DNA of 64,000 bases, from contig KV423960.1 of the NCBI GenBank assembly GCA_001632435.1, positions 67,564-131,563 on the forward strand, given 5' to 3'. This DNA comes from Calocera cornea HHB12733. Its lineage: Eukaryota; Basidiomycota; Dacrymycetes; Dacrymycetales; Dacrymycetaceae. The translations under genes and the position numbers were made by a program. Positions 54,071 through 64,000 of the stretch are shown here, one piece after another; position 1 is the first letter of the stretch; every line of letters starts with the position of its first letter. The notes under the pieces are model-generated. The model saw only the letters and a program-made list of their open reading frames with translations, was not told the origin of the DNA and made no database searches.

Positions 54071-55578
54071 ATGAGACTGTCGTACCTTTCGGTGCTCGCC
54101 GCGCTCGCCGCGTCCGCATTTGCTAGCAATGTCCTCGAGCTCGACTCGGCCACGTTCGACGACCATATTGGACGCGGTGCAGGCGCGCTGGTCGAATTGT
54201 AAGCACCTGTCCTCCCAGAGCCGCGCGTCCCCAACACTGACACTCTGCATAGCTTCGCACCCTGGTGGTATGCCCTTCCCATCCCATCGATCCTCACAGC
54301 CCGTAGCTGACGCATCCTTACCCTCAAGCGGACACTGCAAGAACCTCGCGCCGACGTACGAGCAGCTCGCCGACGCCTTCGCGCACTCCAAGAACGTCAT
54401 CATCGCCAAGGTCGACGCGGACGGCGCGGGAAAGGATGCCGGTCAGCGGTTTGGCGTCACGGGCTTCCCGAGTGCGTTGCCTCTTCGCTTTGGAGAAGGG
54501 GGAGTGCTGACTCAGCATACATAGCGTTGAAGTGGTTCCCTGCGGGGTCGAGCGAGCCGGAGCCGTATGAGGGGCAAAGGGACCTCGATGCGCTCCTCTC
54601 CTTGTATGTCTCATCGCTGCGGCTCTGGGAGCGAAGAGACTGATAGGTGGATAGTGTCGAGACCAAGTCGGGTGTGAAGGCGAAGGGCCCGGCCCCGCCG
54701 ACACGCCAGATCCTGCAGTCGTACGACTTTGACGAGGTTGTCATGGATCCTTCGAAGGACGTGCTAGTCGCGTTCACTGCTCCCTGGTGGTGTGTCTCTC
54801 GCCCCCTCCACTGCAGCCGCAGTAACTGAATCTTCCATAGCGGCCACTGCAAGAGCCTCAAGCCCACGCTCGAGAAGGTCGCGCAGGACTTCGAGTCCGA
54901 GCCCGCATGTGTCATTGCAGAGTTCGATGCGGACGCATCCGTCAACAAGCCCATCGCCTCCCGGTACGGCATCTCCTCGTACCCGACGATCAAGTTCTTC
55001 CCGCGCGGGAGCAGCGAGAAGCGCGGGGAGGACTACATGCAGGGCCGGACCGAGGAGCAGTTCATCGAGTATCTGAACGAGAGGTGCGGGACGTTCCGCT
55101 CGGTGGGCGGCGTGCTTAACAGTGTCGTACGTATTCACATACCCTGTGTCGATGTTTATTTTCTCACACTCCTGCCTAGGCTGGCCGCATCCCTTCTCTG
55201 GACACAATCGCCTCCAAGTTCTACTCCTCCGTCCCCGACCGCAGCACGCTCCTCAGCGAGGCCTCCGCCGCCGCTGCTGCGCTCGAGCTGGCGCAGAAGA
55301 CAAGCGGGGACTACTACCTGCGGGCGATGAAGAAGATGTCCGAGTCGTCCGAGTGGCTGCAGAAGGAGAGCGCGCGCCTCGCCTCCATCCTGCAGAAGAA
55401 GACGCTCGCGCCCTCCAAGCTGGACGAGATCCAGCGCAAGGCCAACATCCTCGCTGCGTTCGTCGAGGAGAAGGCGGCGCACGCCGCGGAGGAGGCCCAG
55501 CATGTTTTCAACCAGGGCTCTGAGGCTGCCGCTGAGGCCGCTGCAAGCGTGACGGCCAAGGTCAAGGGTGAGCTGTAG
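54071..55578 (+). CDS. Protein disulfide isomerase with two thioredoxin domains and C-terminal ERp29-like domain
   Basis: The enzyme forms and shuffles disulfides in the endoplasmic reticulum. Signal peptide MRLSYLSVLAALAASAFAS precedes the first thioredoxin domain ([20 protein letters not shown]) and the second ([20 protein letters not shown]); both CGHC active sites are intact. The region RIPSLDTIASKFYSSVPDRS to the end is the helical ERp29-type D domain found in fungal Erp38 and P5-like PDIs. In both thioredoxin domains an intron falls inside the first active-site cysteine codon (TG|C). The last four residues are KGEL, not HDEL or KDEL. An additional intron precedes the D domain. Confidence 0.92.
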
Positions 55579-55697
55579 GTAGCTAGCGCGGACTAGGAAA
55601 CCAAAATATCGCTAGGGTGGGGTAGGACGCTAGGATAGGATATATGCGTTTGTATATGTTCGGCCCTGGGCTGGTGTGCTAGGGTACAGGTATTTTA

Positions 55698-56779
55698 CTA
55701 CTGGATAAGGATCATCCATGCCAAAATAAAGTAAAACATGCTGCGGTGAAGATGTGAGTTGTCGCCTGTGCCGGTGACGCGAGGAACGCACCAAATAGGG
55801 TAAACGGCAAGAAGGACGCGCTGCGCTTCGATGTGTGTACCGTCGAGGAAGTTGACTGAGGCTGCGTTTCTTGTCAGTCAACTTGTTCAGTCGCTAGAAA
55901 CAACGCGCGTACCCCATGCAGACCAGCCGAGTGCGATCAGAGTGATCGGCAGCCTCACCCACAGGAGACGCACAAATGTGCCTACGAGCGCAGCGACCAC
56001 GAGCGGGAAGATACAGTACCCCAGTGCACAGAGGGACTGGAAGAAGGACACACGCCCACCCAGCAGCTTCGCGTTGAATGTGACGACCACTGACCCGACC
56101 GAGACGATCACGACCACGCCGGTGAAGACGCCGAGGGACTGGTCCGGTGGTGCCTGGGTGTCGTCAGCATGGAGCTGGCCCCATTGGGAAGGTGAGACTT
56201 ACGTTAATGCTCAACATGATGGCGAGACTGAGGCAGAAGATGAAGGGGCCCCATAGGTCCCAGTCTCTGCGCGACATCGGTTTCTGGTGTGCATCACGGT
56301 TGAGCGGAGGGTACGTACCGGAGGACTTCACGAGCCTGTCCCTTTCGTCGTGGCCAGAGCACTTGGATGACTTTTGAGTAGATGGAGAGCAGATCCCGCG
56401 CCTTTCAGAAGTCAGATACGGCCGAAACGAGCGAGTGACCAACACATACCAAGGTAGTTGTGACAGGCTCGTCAAGCGAGTCCATGCCGGTATACCGCGT
56501 CTCCAAGCGCACACCTCCAATCGTCTGCCTATTCGGACTGCGTGCTCCGCTTCCCGATGGCGTCCCAATCCTCCCCGACAACTCGTTCACATTGCCCGGC
56601 GGCGCCAGCTGGTCCGGTGCACGTCCCTTCCCCTTCCCACCAACACCGGGCGTCGTGCTGCCCGCGCCGTTCGGTGTTGGTTGGGGAAGCGTGTAGCCAG
56701 GGATGGAGTCCTCGTCGTACTCCTCGTCCGCGACGATGAACTGGTTGTTCTCCAACGTAGCCGAGTTCGGAACCGCCAT
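55698..56779 (-). CDS. YIP4: YIP1-family Golgi membrane protein, YIP4/YIPF6 type
   Basis: Yip1-family proteins bind Rab GTPases and act in ER-Golgi traffic. A disordered acidic N-terminus (MAVPNSATLENNQFIVADEE) with Pro/Gly-rich sequence is followed by the membrane part: DLWGPFIFCLSLAIMLSIN, FTGVVVIVSVGSVVVTFNAK, LLGGRVSFFQSLCALGYCIF, VRLPITLIALGWSAWASVNF and the final AVYPICMFYFILAWMILIQ. The DLWGP and SFFQSLCxLGYC motifs and the FYFxxxWMIL end match YIPF6. About five transmembrane segments are visible, and multiple short introns split the region, the last between YPI and MFYF. Confidence 0.87.
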
Positions 56780-58884
56780 TTCCAGTCAACGTGAGACGGT
56801 GTGCAAGAATATAGTGGCCAAGCTCGATGTATGCGCCCAAAGAATGCGCTCAAGGGTTGAGGACGCGTTCTGCAGCGCCTCCACGATGCGAAGCTGCGGC
56901 AGTTTGCTTCCGCGCGCTGGGCAATATCTATGCGCGTCACCTCCGTCGACTTCTTGAGTTCGAAACATCAACTGAAGTGAGCGGAACGCGGCCTAATTCA
57001 ATGCTCTCAGTTCGATGGACGTATCACCATCTAGGTGCATATGTGAAACATTCGACAACTGGTCAGAAGGGCCTCCCTCTGCAGACTGTGATTAGAGCTG
57101 TTGCATCAGCAGACCAGACGGGAGGTGGCGACGCGCGCAGCCGGCGCACTGTCGGGCAACACCAGGTATTTTCCTCATGACAACCAGCTTCTCACTGTGA
57201 ACATCGGTCGTACGATCACAGATGCTGCTCTTTGAGCCGGACCTTCGATAATAACCTAACTGGGAGACCGGGCGAAATCGCGTCCGATGGTCCAGCAGTA
57301 GCGCGGTGCGCTTCTCATCGGAAGGTCACAGAACGAAGGAAAAGCACTTCTTCCGTAACGAGCATGGCGTGCTTTTCCAGACGGTTAATATGGTAGTGAG
57401 CTGGACTTTGGGGGCCGAGCATGGTCGCGAGCAGGTTTTGTATCTGGAGAACAGCTTATATCACTAAGGCGACTGCATACAGGAATTTTCGTGAAACGCG
57501 TGTTGCTCGCCACCAACACTGAGCGATGGACGCGTTGGCGTGCCATTCATCTTTGGGAACATCGTAAAAATTGTTCTGCCTCCATATGGCGCTGTGCTCG
57601 TGCGAGCAAACTACAAAACTATTTGTGCCGTAGAATGAAGCGATAAGGAAAGAGTCGCTCTTAGTCGAGTGTGATATGTTAAAGACTTTTTGTATTTGAA
57701 GTAATGGCCGGAATTTGATGATGAACGAGGCAGACAATCACACCCGACCCTTTGTGATGGGCGAGGGTAGGATGTCGGCGGACAAGGGAACGAGGATATC
57801 ACGGCTCGGCAGACGGTACATATCACCTGCTTAGGCCCGTCCTCGGCCGGCAGATATAGGTCCCAGATGCCTCCCTCTCGGCTCCCGAGCGCGCCACGAC
57901 AGGGCCGAGTGAAACGGACACACACATTCCAGGGCGCCAGGGGCAACGCCGGTGAATGAGAATATCGGTGCAGTTATCATAGGGCCGATTGGCTCTGAAA
58001 CCGGGGGATTGCCGGTGGGAGACGGTTGTGTGGTCAAAACCCTGGCAAAATGTGCCAGATACATTACATTACAGTCGCGACCGACATGGGCCGTTGCGGG
58101 GCACCGCCGAGGGTGGTGCCGTAAGGGTCGCTCCAAGGCAGAATGCCGGACCCAACGGCGCAATCATGTACAGAAGCCCACGCGTGCACGTCGGTCAGTC
58201 ACATCGTCACACAAAGCACCCTTCGCTGTTATTCTCTCAGGGTGATTCCTCGACGGATATCTTCGCCCAGTCACATCACTCTCTTCGCTGTTACCGGTGT
58301 CTAAAATGTCCCTTCTTTCCTCGAACATCTTGGGGAAGAGTGATATGTGGAGAAGATAGGCGTTTGCCGCCGGTCATCATTTTGGTTGGCGCGTCAAGGG
58401 GGAAGATGGGCCGCGGTGCTTAATGTCAGGGGACAATGTGAGACACGGGTCCCGAAACGGCGCGGAAGGCAATTGGTACTTTCCCAAAGCGGGAAGGACG
58501 CGTCGAAAGAAAAGAAGTCTCGCGAAGGGGAATTCGAGGACGCGCCGTCACACCCTGATGGAGGCAAATCGGACGCACGGAATCAGAGCACACGCGACTC
58601 ATTCCCGGGGCGCGTCTCAAGTAAAGAGGGACCCGTCCCCGTGTCATGCCCCGTTCCCCTCTCTCTCCTCCTGTTCACCCCCTTCTCCCTCTCTGACATC
58701 GACTCGTTATCACCCCCCCCCCTCCTTCGACCCAAGCTTTGATTTATCTGCCCCGCCTTTCTCCACTTTGACTCCCATTGTATCAATTGTGCTTTACCCC
58801 TTGAATCCGACCATTCCAACAATCGACAACTTCGCTGTCATTGGACGACCCCAGCAAACACACGTGCTTCGCGTCCAAGCAGCT
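56780..58884. other. Intergenic region, about 2.1 kb
   Basis: This is the longest gene-free stretch in the window. It contains the promoter of the YIP4 gene at its left end and, from about 58640, a pyrimidine-rich leader with a run of nine or so C bases at about 58715 before the start at 58885. Between these I found no exon structure, repeat or RNA that I could support. Confidence 0.5.
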
Positions 58885-60391
58885 ATGCCTATCTCTACGC
58901 GTTCTCAGACGCATGCCCTCAAACTCGACCTCCCTTCCACATCCTCCGCCGCCGCACCCTCACCGAACGCAATGGTCTCGCCCCACACCCCGATCCCCTC
59001 CGAGCCGTATGGGTTCTCAGTACCGCCGATGCGCTACTCCCTCAGGTCTATGAGGCGGCGCAAGAGCACCGACAGCTTTACGAGCTTTGCCAGCGAAGAA
59101 TCTGGTCTCAGCGGCATGAGCTCGCTTGCTCTGGAGCCCGTCGAATGGCTTGGGGAGCATGAGAAACTGCTGGGCAGGGTAAGTGCTTGCTCAAAGCGGC
59201 TATATGCGCCCATGTTGAACTCTATGTAGGCGCTGGATTCCCTTCCCGATTATCTCACTACTCCATATGTTGGCAACATTCCACCTCCGAACCTCCTGCA
59301 GAACATGGCCAAGGGCATTCTCAAGGATATGAAGGAGAATAAGGGTGGATGGCCGTACACCCTCTCACAAACGAGGGTGAAGCTGCGCGAGATTGCCGAA
59401 CTGAAAGCCCGCGAGCTGAAAGAGCTGGGGCATGATCCAGAACGAACAGTCGGATCGAGCAGGAGATCACTCCGGAGGTCTGACAGCATGGACTTCCTTC
59501 CAGTCAATGGAAAGGACCGGGTCGCCGCGTGCGTGTTCTTGTCCCCGTGCCATTGAGTCAGATACTAACAATGCTGTATGTAGCGCTTCTCGCCGGATGC
59601 AGCGCTTGGATCAGATCCTTGACCCTGGCCTCCGCCCACCACAAACGTCCCGCTCATCCCATCGTCGAGCCTCTGCCGTCGCTGATGCAGACCCTCCGCA
59701 AACGATCACGATCACGTACCACACCCTTCCGAGACCACTAATCAGGACAAGGACGGACCTCGGACCTTACGTGCCATCTACTCCTACCGTCCTTGAAATC
59801 CCGCCTCCGGCCCCTCCCGCACTCCGACGTATGGCTTCGGCTGCCGCTGTGGTGGAGCCAGTTGGCACTGAACCTGTACCCCTCCGCGCTCTTAAGCGTG
59901 CACCTTCCTATGGCAGCAGTGTAGGAGCGCCAGGTCCCACTGGTGATTCGGCCAACCCCACCAAGAGACGGAAGACGGGCACGAGGAAGACACGTCCTCC
60001 CAGCTTCCTTGGAGGTCCGCTACCCGGCTTGGAGGGCACGGTGCCGCCAGAGCCATCCTCCGCCGTAATCAACTCTCCAGAGACCTTCGTCACTCCCCAG
60101 ACTCCAGTGAGACGAGCCGTCGCCGCCCGCACGCGGACCACGCCGACGGGTCCGCCCACGGTCTCTCCCAAGGCTACTCCTTCCGGGCGTGTCAGGACAC
60201 GATCCCAAACGAAAGCCGATATGGACGCTGCCGTTACCGCACAGGACGCTCTCGAACGCGAGTCGCAGAAGTCTGCCGAGCAAGACAAGGAGAACACTCC
60301 ATCTATCTCGCGCCGCTCCAGGACGACTGTGCGCAAGAAGGAGCTTCCTCTTGATAGCCCTTTCGAGGAGATCAAGAGGGTCATCGCCTGA
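58885..60391 (+). CDS. Orphan basic, disordered protein with KEN motif
   Basis: Three exons (58885-59178, 59230-59528, 59584-60391) give 466 residues. The start MPISTRSQTHALKLDLPSTS is Ser/Thr-rich; YSLRSMRRRKSTDSFTSFAS follows. A folded segment may span LDSLPDYLTTPYVGNIPPPN, MAKGILKDMKENKGGWPYTL and LREIAELKARELKELGHDPE. The remainder is disordered and basic, with two TPQTP/TPTG-like Thr-Pro clusters, a TKRRKTGTRKTR stretch that looks like a nuclear signal, and SAEQDKENTPSISRRSR near the end. KEN is a recognition box of the anaphase-promoting complex. I know no family for it. A cell-cycle-regulated nuclear protein is a guess from the motifs. Confidence 0.65.
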
Positions 60392-61329
60392 TTCTTGAGG
60401 AATCGTAAAGTGATGCTCCGCAACTTTCAGCAAGCAGAGGTTCTCGCTGTATACCACAATCACAACTCGCCCTTTCCCCCAAGATAATCGATAACACCAA
60501 AATCAAGGTTTCGCTTCATCCCGTCCAACTCACGTGCAATCATTCTCCAATACAAAGGGTTCCCTCGTCACAATTGCAAGCATTCAGCACGCCTCAAGAG
60601 CCACTAATTCAAACTTCAATGCAATTCAGCATGCTTCATTCATGTCAATACGATTTGCGCTTGGTCTCTGGTACACCTCGGCAATTTCCGACTTCCCTCT
60701 TTCGGTCCGCCAGTGTCGGCAATCGTAAAATAAAGGGCGATGTACAGCAATTTGTAGGCCATACACGTCCCCTTCCCACCTGTATCGTTTCACTTCTGGT
60801 CCTTGTCCACGACAGCAGGACGTTTCGTGCATGCACAGACGTCGAGCGTCTCGCAACCCCCTCACTGCACTTTTCGGTTTCTCTGGTCTTCGGTGCATCG
60901 TCTTATTGTATCATCAGGGTATTGTTCCAAACATTCTTTGTCGTCACTTTCATCTTCATTCTTGTCCATACTTTCCGGTACACCACGAGCTACACACGGA
61001 CAGCTTTCGTGGCTGTCTACCTGACCTCCTGTGTGTCGACCCTCAATTTTCCCATACCCCATTGCTGTCGAATGCCTCTCATGTCTATACGTATGGCTCA
61101 GTCCCAATGTACCCAAACCGGTAGTGCAAATCGAATGAAAACAGGACATTTCATCGAACGTCGTCCATGGCGTGCGGATTTGTTTTATACATTAGTGTGC
61201 AAGTAGTATGACACCTCACACCGCTCCTTTTCCGCCTCCAACGCTTTAGAGGTGACTCGTTCTCCGTTCTCCCTCTGCCCAATTCGTATACCCAGGTGCC
61301 AATCTAGCACCAGGCGTGCAACGAGTCTT
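60392..61329. other. Intergenic region between convergent genes
   Basis: The 938 bases are T-rich on the plus strand and separate two 3' ends. No gene was recognised; several open stretches on the plus strand lack motifs and codon character. Confidence 0.45.
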
Positions 61330-61923
61330 CTACTGCTTCTCCGCTACCTTCGCCCTCACCTCTGTCAGCGCCTCCTCCCTCTTGTCTTCCGACATGGTGT
61401 CGAGCTTCTGCTTGAAGGCTGCAGCAGCCACCACCGTAGCGGGCCCTTCGGGCAGGGCAGCGACCTCCTTGCCCGACGCGGCGAGCAGCTCCTCCCGCAG
61501 TCGGGACAGGTTCTCCAGCTTCTCCTTCCACACCTTCATCGCTTCCTTCTTGTCCTCCGGCAGACCGTACTTGGCGAACAGCGCCGCCTCCTTCTCCGCG
61601 CGCTTGTCGCGCGCCTCGCCGCGCAGGACGCGGAGTTCCTGCAGGCGGAGGGAGATGCGCTCCTCGAGGTGGACGACGCCGTAGCCCAGCGCGCCAAAGA
61701 CAACCATGTAGGAGGCGTGGGTCCATAGCTCTGTGAAGATTGTCAATAAGAGCTTATTCCTATTGCAAGCACGCGGCAGGCCTGCAGCGCGCCTCAGAGA
61801 GTCGGAGACGGGACACGCACCATTCCTCTTGAAAAGCGGCCGATTGACAAGCCCAAGCTGCCATACCCTCACAGCCAGGCCGAAGAGGGAGAAGCCAATG
61901 ACGTTGTTTACGAGGACGCCCAT
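61330..61923 (-). CDS. Small membrane protein, probably mitochondrial, unknown family
   Basis: After removal of one intron (joining LFKRN to ELWTHASY), the protein is about 167 residues. It begins MGVLVNNVIGFSLFGLAVRV, which is hydrophobic, then a second hydrophobic segment THASYMVVFGALGYGVVHLE, and a long charged helix (ERISLRLQELRVLRGEARDK, KVWKEKLENLSRLREELLAA, DTMSEDKREEALTEVRAKVA) ending EKQ. The layout of membrane anchor plus coiled coil is common in small fungal mitochondrial inner-membrane proteins, but I cannot name the family. The in-frame splice and conserved-looking composition support a real gene. Confidence 0.7.
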   Translation of the reverse strand: MGVLVNNVIGFSLFGLAVRVWQLGLVNRPLFKRNGACPVSDSLRRAAGLPRACNRNKLLLTIFTELWTHASYMVVFGALGYGVVHLEERISLRLQELRVLRGEARDKRAEKEAALFAKYGLPEDKKEAMKVWKEKLENLSRLREELLAASGKEVAALPEGPATVVAAAAFKQKLDTMSEDKREEALTEVRAKVAEKQ

Positions 61924-62533
61924 TCTGCCAGACTAGGCCCGGTCGGTATCCTCCGTTGTGTTGTGAAGATGTGCACCGTGTAGGGGATGATGTGCGGTGG
62001 ACGGCGGGGAGGTCGAGGTGAGAACAACGGATGGAGGCAAAATTCGGATCCTTTCGAGCTTCTGTCGGCGTTACGGCCCATTGGAACCTGTTCTCCGACT
62101 CTATCCAAACCACATAAATTGATCTATCCTCGTCACAATGCAGATTGTGTACAATATATCCAGCAGGGCCAAAACATTATGCGAGCCGAACCCATGGATA
62201 CGATGCTTGCATCAGACTCCAGCATGCAGCTACAGGCCCGCGGCCGATATCGCAGCCACCAATGACTGGTCACTCGCTAGTTTGTGATAGCCGAGCAGGC
62301 CCGGCCGCAGGTAGCCTGAATGATACTAGTGCTCTATGCATATGGCTTGCGAGAGAGAGCGGTCTCAGCTTGTTGGCTTGGTCCAAAACTCGGTGTTACC
62401 GACGAGGGCTGCGCTACACTAGTAACAATATCAATACCACGAACAGCAAAGTGCAAGTCCAGCGAACATACCATAATTGACTGAGCAACGTCCTCCAAGG
62501 AGCACTCATGTTCTCCATACATCTTCCGTGCTG
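61924..62533. other. Intergenic region
   Basis: The 610 bases contain the promoter of the small membrane protein gene and the 3' flank of MED22. Nothing else was recognised. Confidence 0.45.
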
Positions 62534-63102
62534 CTACTCCTCCATCGCATCGTCGTCCTCTGCCGCTTCTCCTTCTGCAGAGGGCTCCTCAGCCTCCTCG
62601 CCATCCACGAGCTTCCTCCACTCCTCGGCCGCGCGCTCCTTAGCAGCCTCAGTCTCCTTGACAATCTGCGTCAGCTCCTTCTGCCGTCGCTCCACCACTT
62701 GTCCCTCGTCCGAAAGGAGGATCATGAGCTTGAGCGAATGGACGATGGAGAGGAGCGAGTGCGCCGCGCGGACCATGTTCTCCGCCCGCAGCTCCGTCTC
62801 GAACGCATCTTCGTAGATCCGATGCTTGTCCTTGTCGCCCACCTATCTCTTGACTTTAGCACATCCTCTCCGTGCATGGATTTGCCAAAGATACGCACCG
62901 TAGCCAGCTCCACTAAGTCCTGCATCCCCCCAACGAGCGTCTCCACCTCCGCGTCCACACGCTTGTTCCACTCCTCCTCGACCGCATCCAAGTACTCGGC
63001 CGAGTTGAGCTTGTCGTCCACCCGGTGCTGCGGGGCAATGGTGGACGACAGGCCCGTGGGGCGGATCGCGTCCGTCTCGAACTGCTGGTTGCGCTGGGCC
63101 AT
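62534..63102 (-). CDS. MED22: Mediator complex subunit 22
   Basis: MED22 (Surf5, yeast Srb6) belongs to the Mediator head module that couples regulators to RNA polymerase II. The start MAQRNQQFETDAIRPTGLSS leads to EEWNKRVDAEVETLVGGMQD and, after one intron, KHRIYEDAFETELRAENMVR, AAHSLLSIVHSLKLMILLSD and VVERRQKELTQIVKETEAAK, ending in an acidic tail. The pattern of NKRL/I-type coil, then AxNxVRAxxSLLxLVxDLK, matches the family. It is divergent to TAN1, 164 bases away. Confidence 0.87.
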
Positions 63103-63266
63103 GCTGCCTTGCGAGACGGCGGGTGGGATGAGGGAGGGAGGGAGGAGGAAGCGGGCAGGGGACCGGGTCGCGCGAGCGTGATTCCGAAAGGCGCCCAAAC
63201 CGCCCAGACGAGCAGGCTGCTTGCAATTTACGTTACACCCTCCAGCCCCACCTGCTCTGTGCCACC
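63103..63266. promoter_or_regulatory. Short divergent promoter between MED22 and TAN1
   Basis: Only 164 bases separate the two start codons, so a common promoter region is likely. The sequence is GC-rich near MED22 and shows no TATA box. Confidence 0.5.
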
Positions 63267-64000
63267 ATGGCTAGCAAACGACAAAAAGCGAGTCGGACAA
63301 ACTACTTCAAGCGCGAACAGGTGCGCCTCTTTCCCCACATTCGCCCTCGGGCTCTGTGATGCTTAAGTCGACTCGCTGGTGCGAAGGCAGGACGCATAGA
63401 CGGGCCGGGCGTGTTCGTCACCTGCGTGAGGGGGAAGGAACGGCAGTCCGTCAGCGAGCTGTACGATGTGTTCGAGAGTGTGCGTGCTCCCCTCCCCTCC
63501 GACCATATATCCTACAATCTAACATTCCCGAAGATCGCCGCAGACCTATGGCCGGAAGCCACCGCGGAAGTGGCACTGGCGCTGGACGAGCCGCACCCGC
63601 AAGAGGACGAAGAGGAAGGAGGGAACGTAGAGGACGAGATCATGCGGGAGCTGCAGACGCTCAAGCGGCCCCGAAAGGAGAAACGTTTCTGTGCGCCTCT
63701 TGCATTGTCCTGTTCGCAGACTTGTCGGGCTGACTAGGCGCAGCGAGCGTGCATACTGAGACTGCTTGCTGTACGCCCTTTCCCCCTCCCCTCCTCGTCG
63801 CAGCCCCGCTAAACCCCAAGAAAGTCCTATTCATCTCCTGCCGCCCTCCCGTCAACCCCGTGCAGCTCGTGACGGCCTATCTAGAGGAGGTGGAGCGCAC
63901 GGGGCGAGCCCGGACACGGTACGTGAACCGGCTGCTGCCGGCGGAGCAGGTGTGCGTCGCCAACCTGCCCGAGGTGCTGGCGATGGCGCGGCGGGTGCTG
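63267..64000 (+). CDS. TAN1: THUMP-domain tRNA acetylation protein TAN1/THUMPD1 (5' part, runs off the window)
   Basis: TAN1 binds tRNA and helps the Kre33/NAT10 acetyltransferase make N4-acetylcytidine. The first exon encodes MASKRQKASRTNYFKREQ. The second reads GRIDGPGVFVTCVRGKERQS and VSELYDVFES, the third IAADLWPEATAEVALALDEP with an acidic insert, and the last LNPKKVLFISCRPPVNPVQL and RTRYVNRLLPAEQVCVANLP, which is the start of the THUMP domain. Two acceptors end in AAG (CGAAG and CCGAAG). The C-terminal end lies beyond base 64000. Confidence 0.85.

Overview
The window is nuclear DNA of a filamentous basidiomycete, most likely an Agaricomycete with a wood- or litter-decay lifestyle. The evidence is dense protein genes, many introns of about 45-65 bases, GC-rich coding sequence, two AA14-type lytic polysaccharide monooxygenases, and several copies of a fungal family that I match from memory to Pfam DUF7918. 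No tRNA, rRNA, CRISPR array or intact transposon was recognised. All family names rest on my reading of motifs and remembered homologues, not on a search.

Layout. 0-3 kb: the tail of a SUMO-interaction-motif (SIM) protein and a type-B carboxylesterase on the minus strand. 3.6-14.7 kb: a housekeeping block with nucleoporin NUP49/58, cyclophilin PPIL3, actin-related protein ARP10, F-actin capping protein beta, a DUF7918/SIM protein and PRMT5. 15.4-17.3 kb: a second carboxylesterase in inverted orientation. 18-26 kb: a small orphan gene, a Ras GTPase-activating protein of the Gap1/IQGAP type, a doubtful reading frame, a LysM/zinc-knuckle protein and a BTB protein. 27.3-34.3 kb: a very large PH-domain protein of the CAF120/SKG3 type. 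34.8-39.4 kb: three tandem DUF7918/SIM genes. 39.6-43.5 kb: COX11, RRP8 and a small-molecule methyltransferase. 44.4-49.2 kb: two tandem AA14 genes. 50-64 kb: a TPR protein, SQT1/AAMP, a protein disulfide isomerase, YIP4/YIPF6, an orphan basic protein with a KEN motif, a small membrane protein, MED22 and the 5' part of TAN1/THUMPD1.

Themes. ARP10 and capping protein beta, both subunits of the dynactin filament complex, are divergently transcribed from about 215 bp. The DUF7918 genes share intron positions, a promoter module and a SIM at the very C-terminus. A fragment of the COX11 3' end stranded inside the array marks a duplication breakpoint. Other head-to-head pairs with short shared promoters are COX11/RRP8 and MED22/TAN1.
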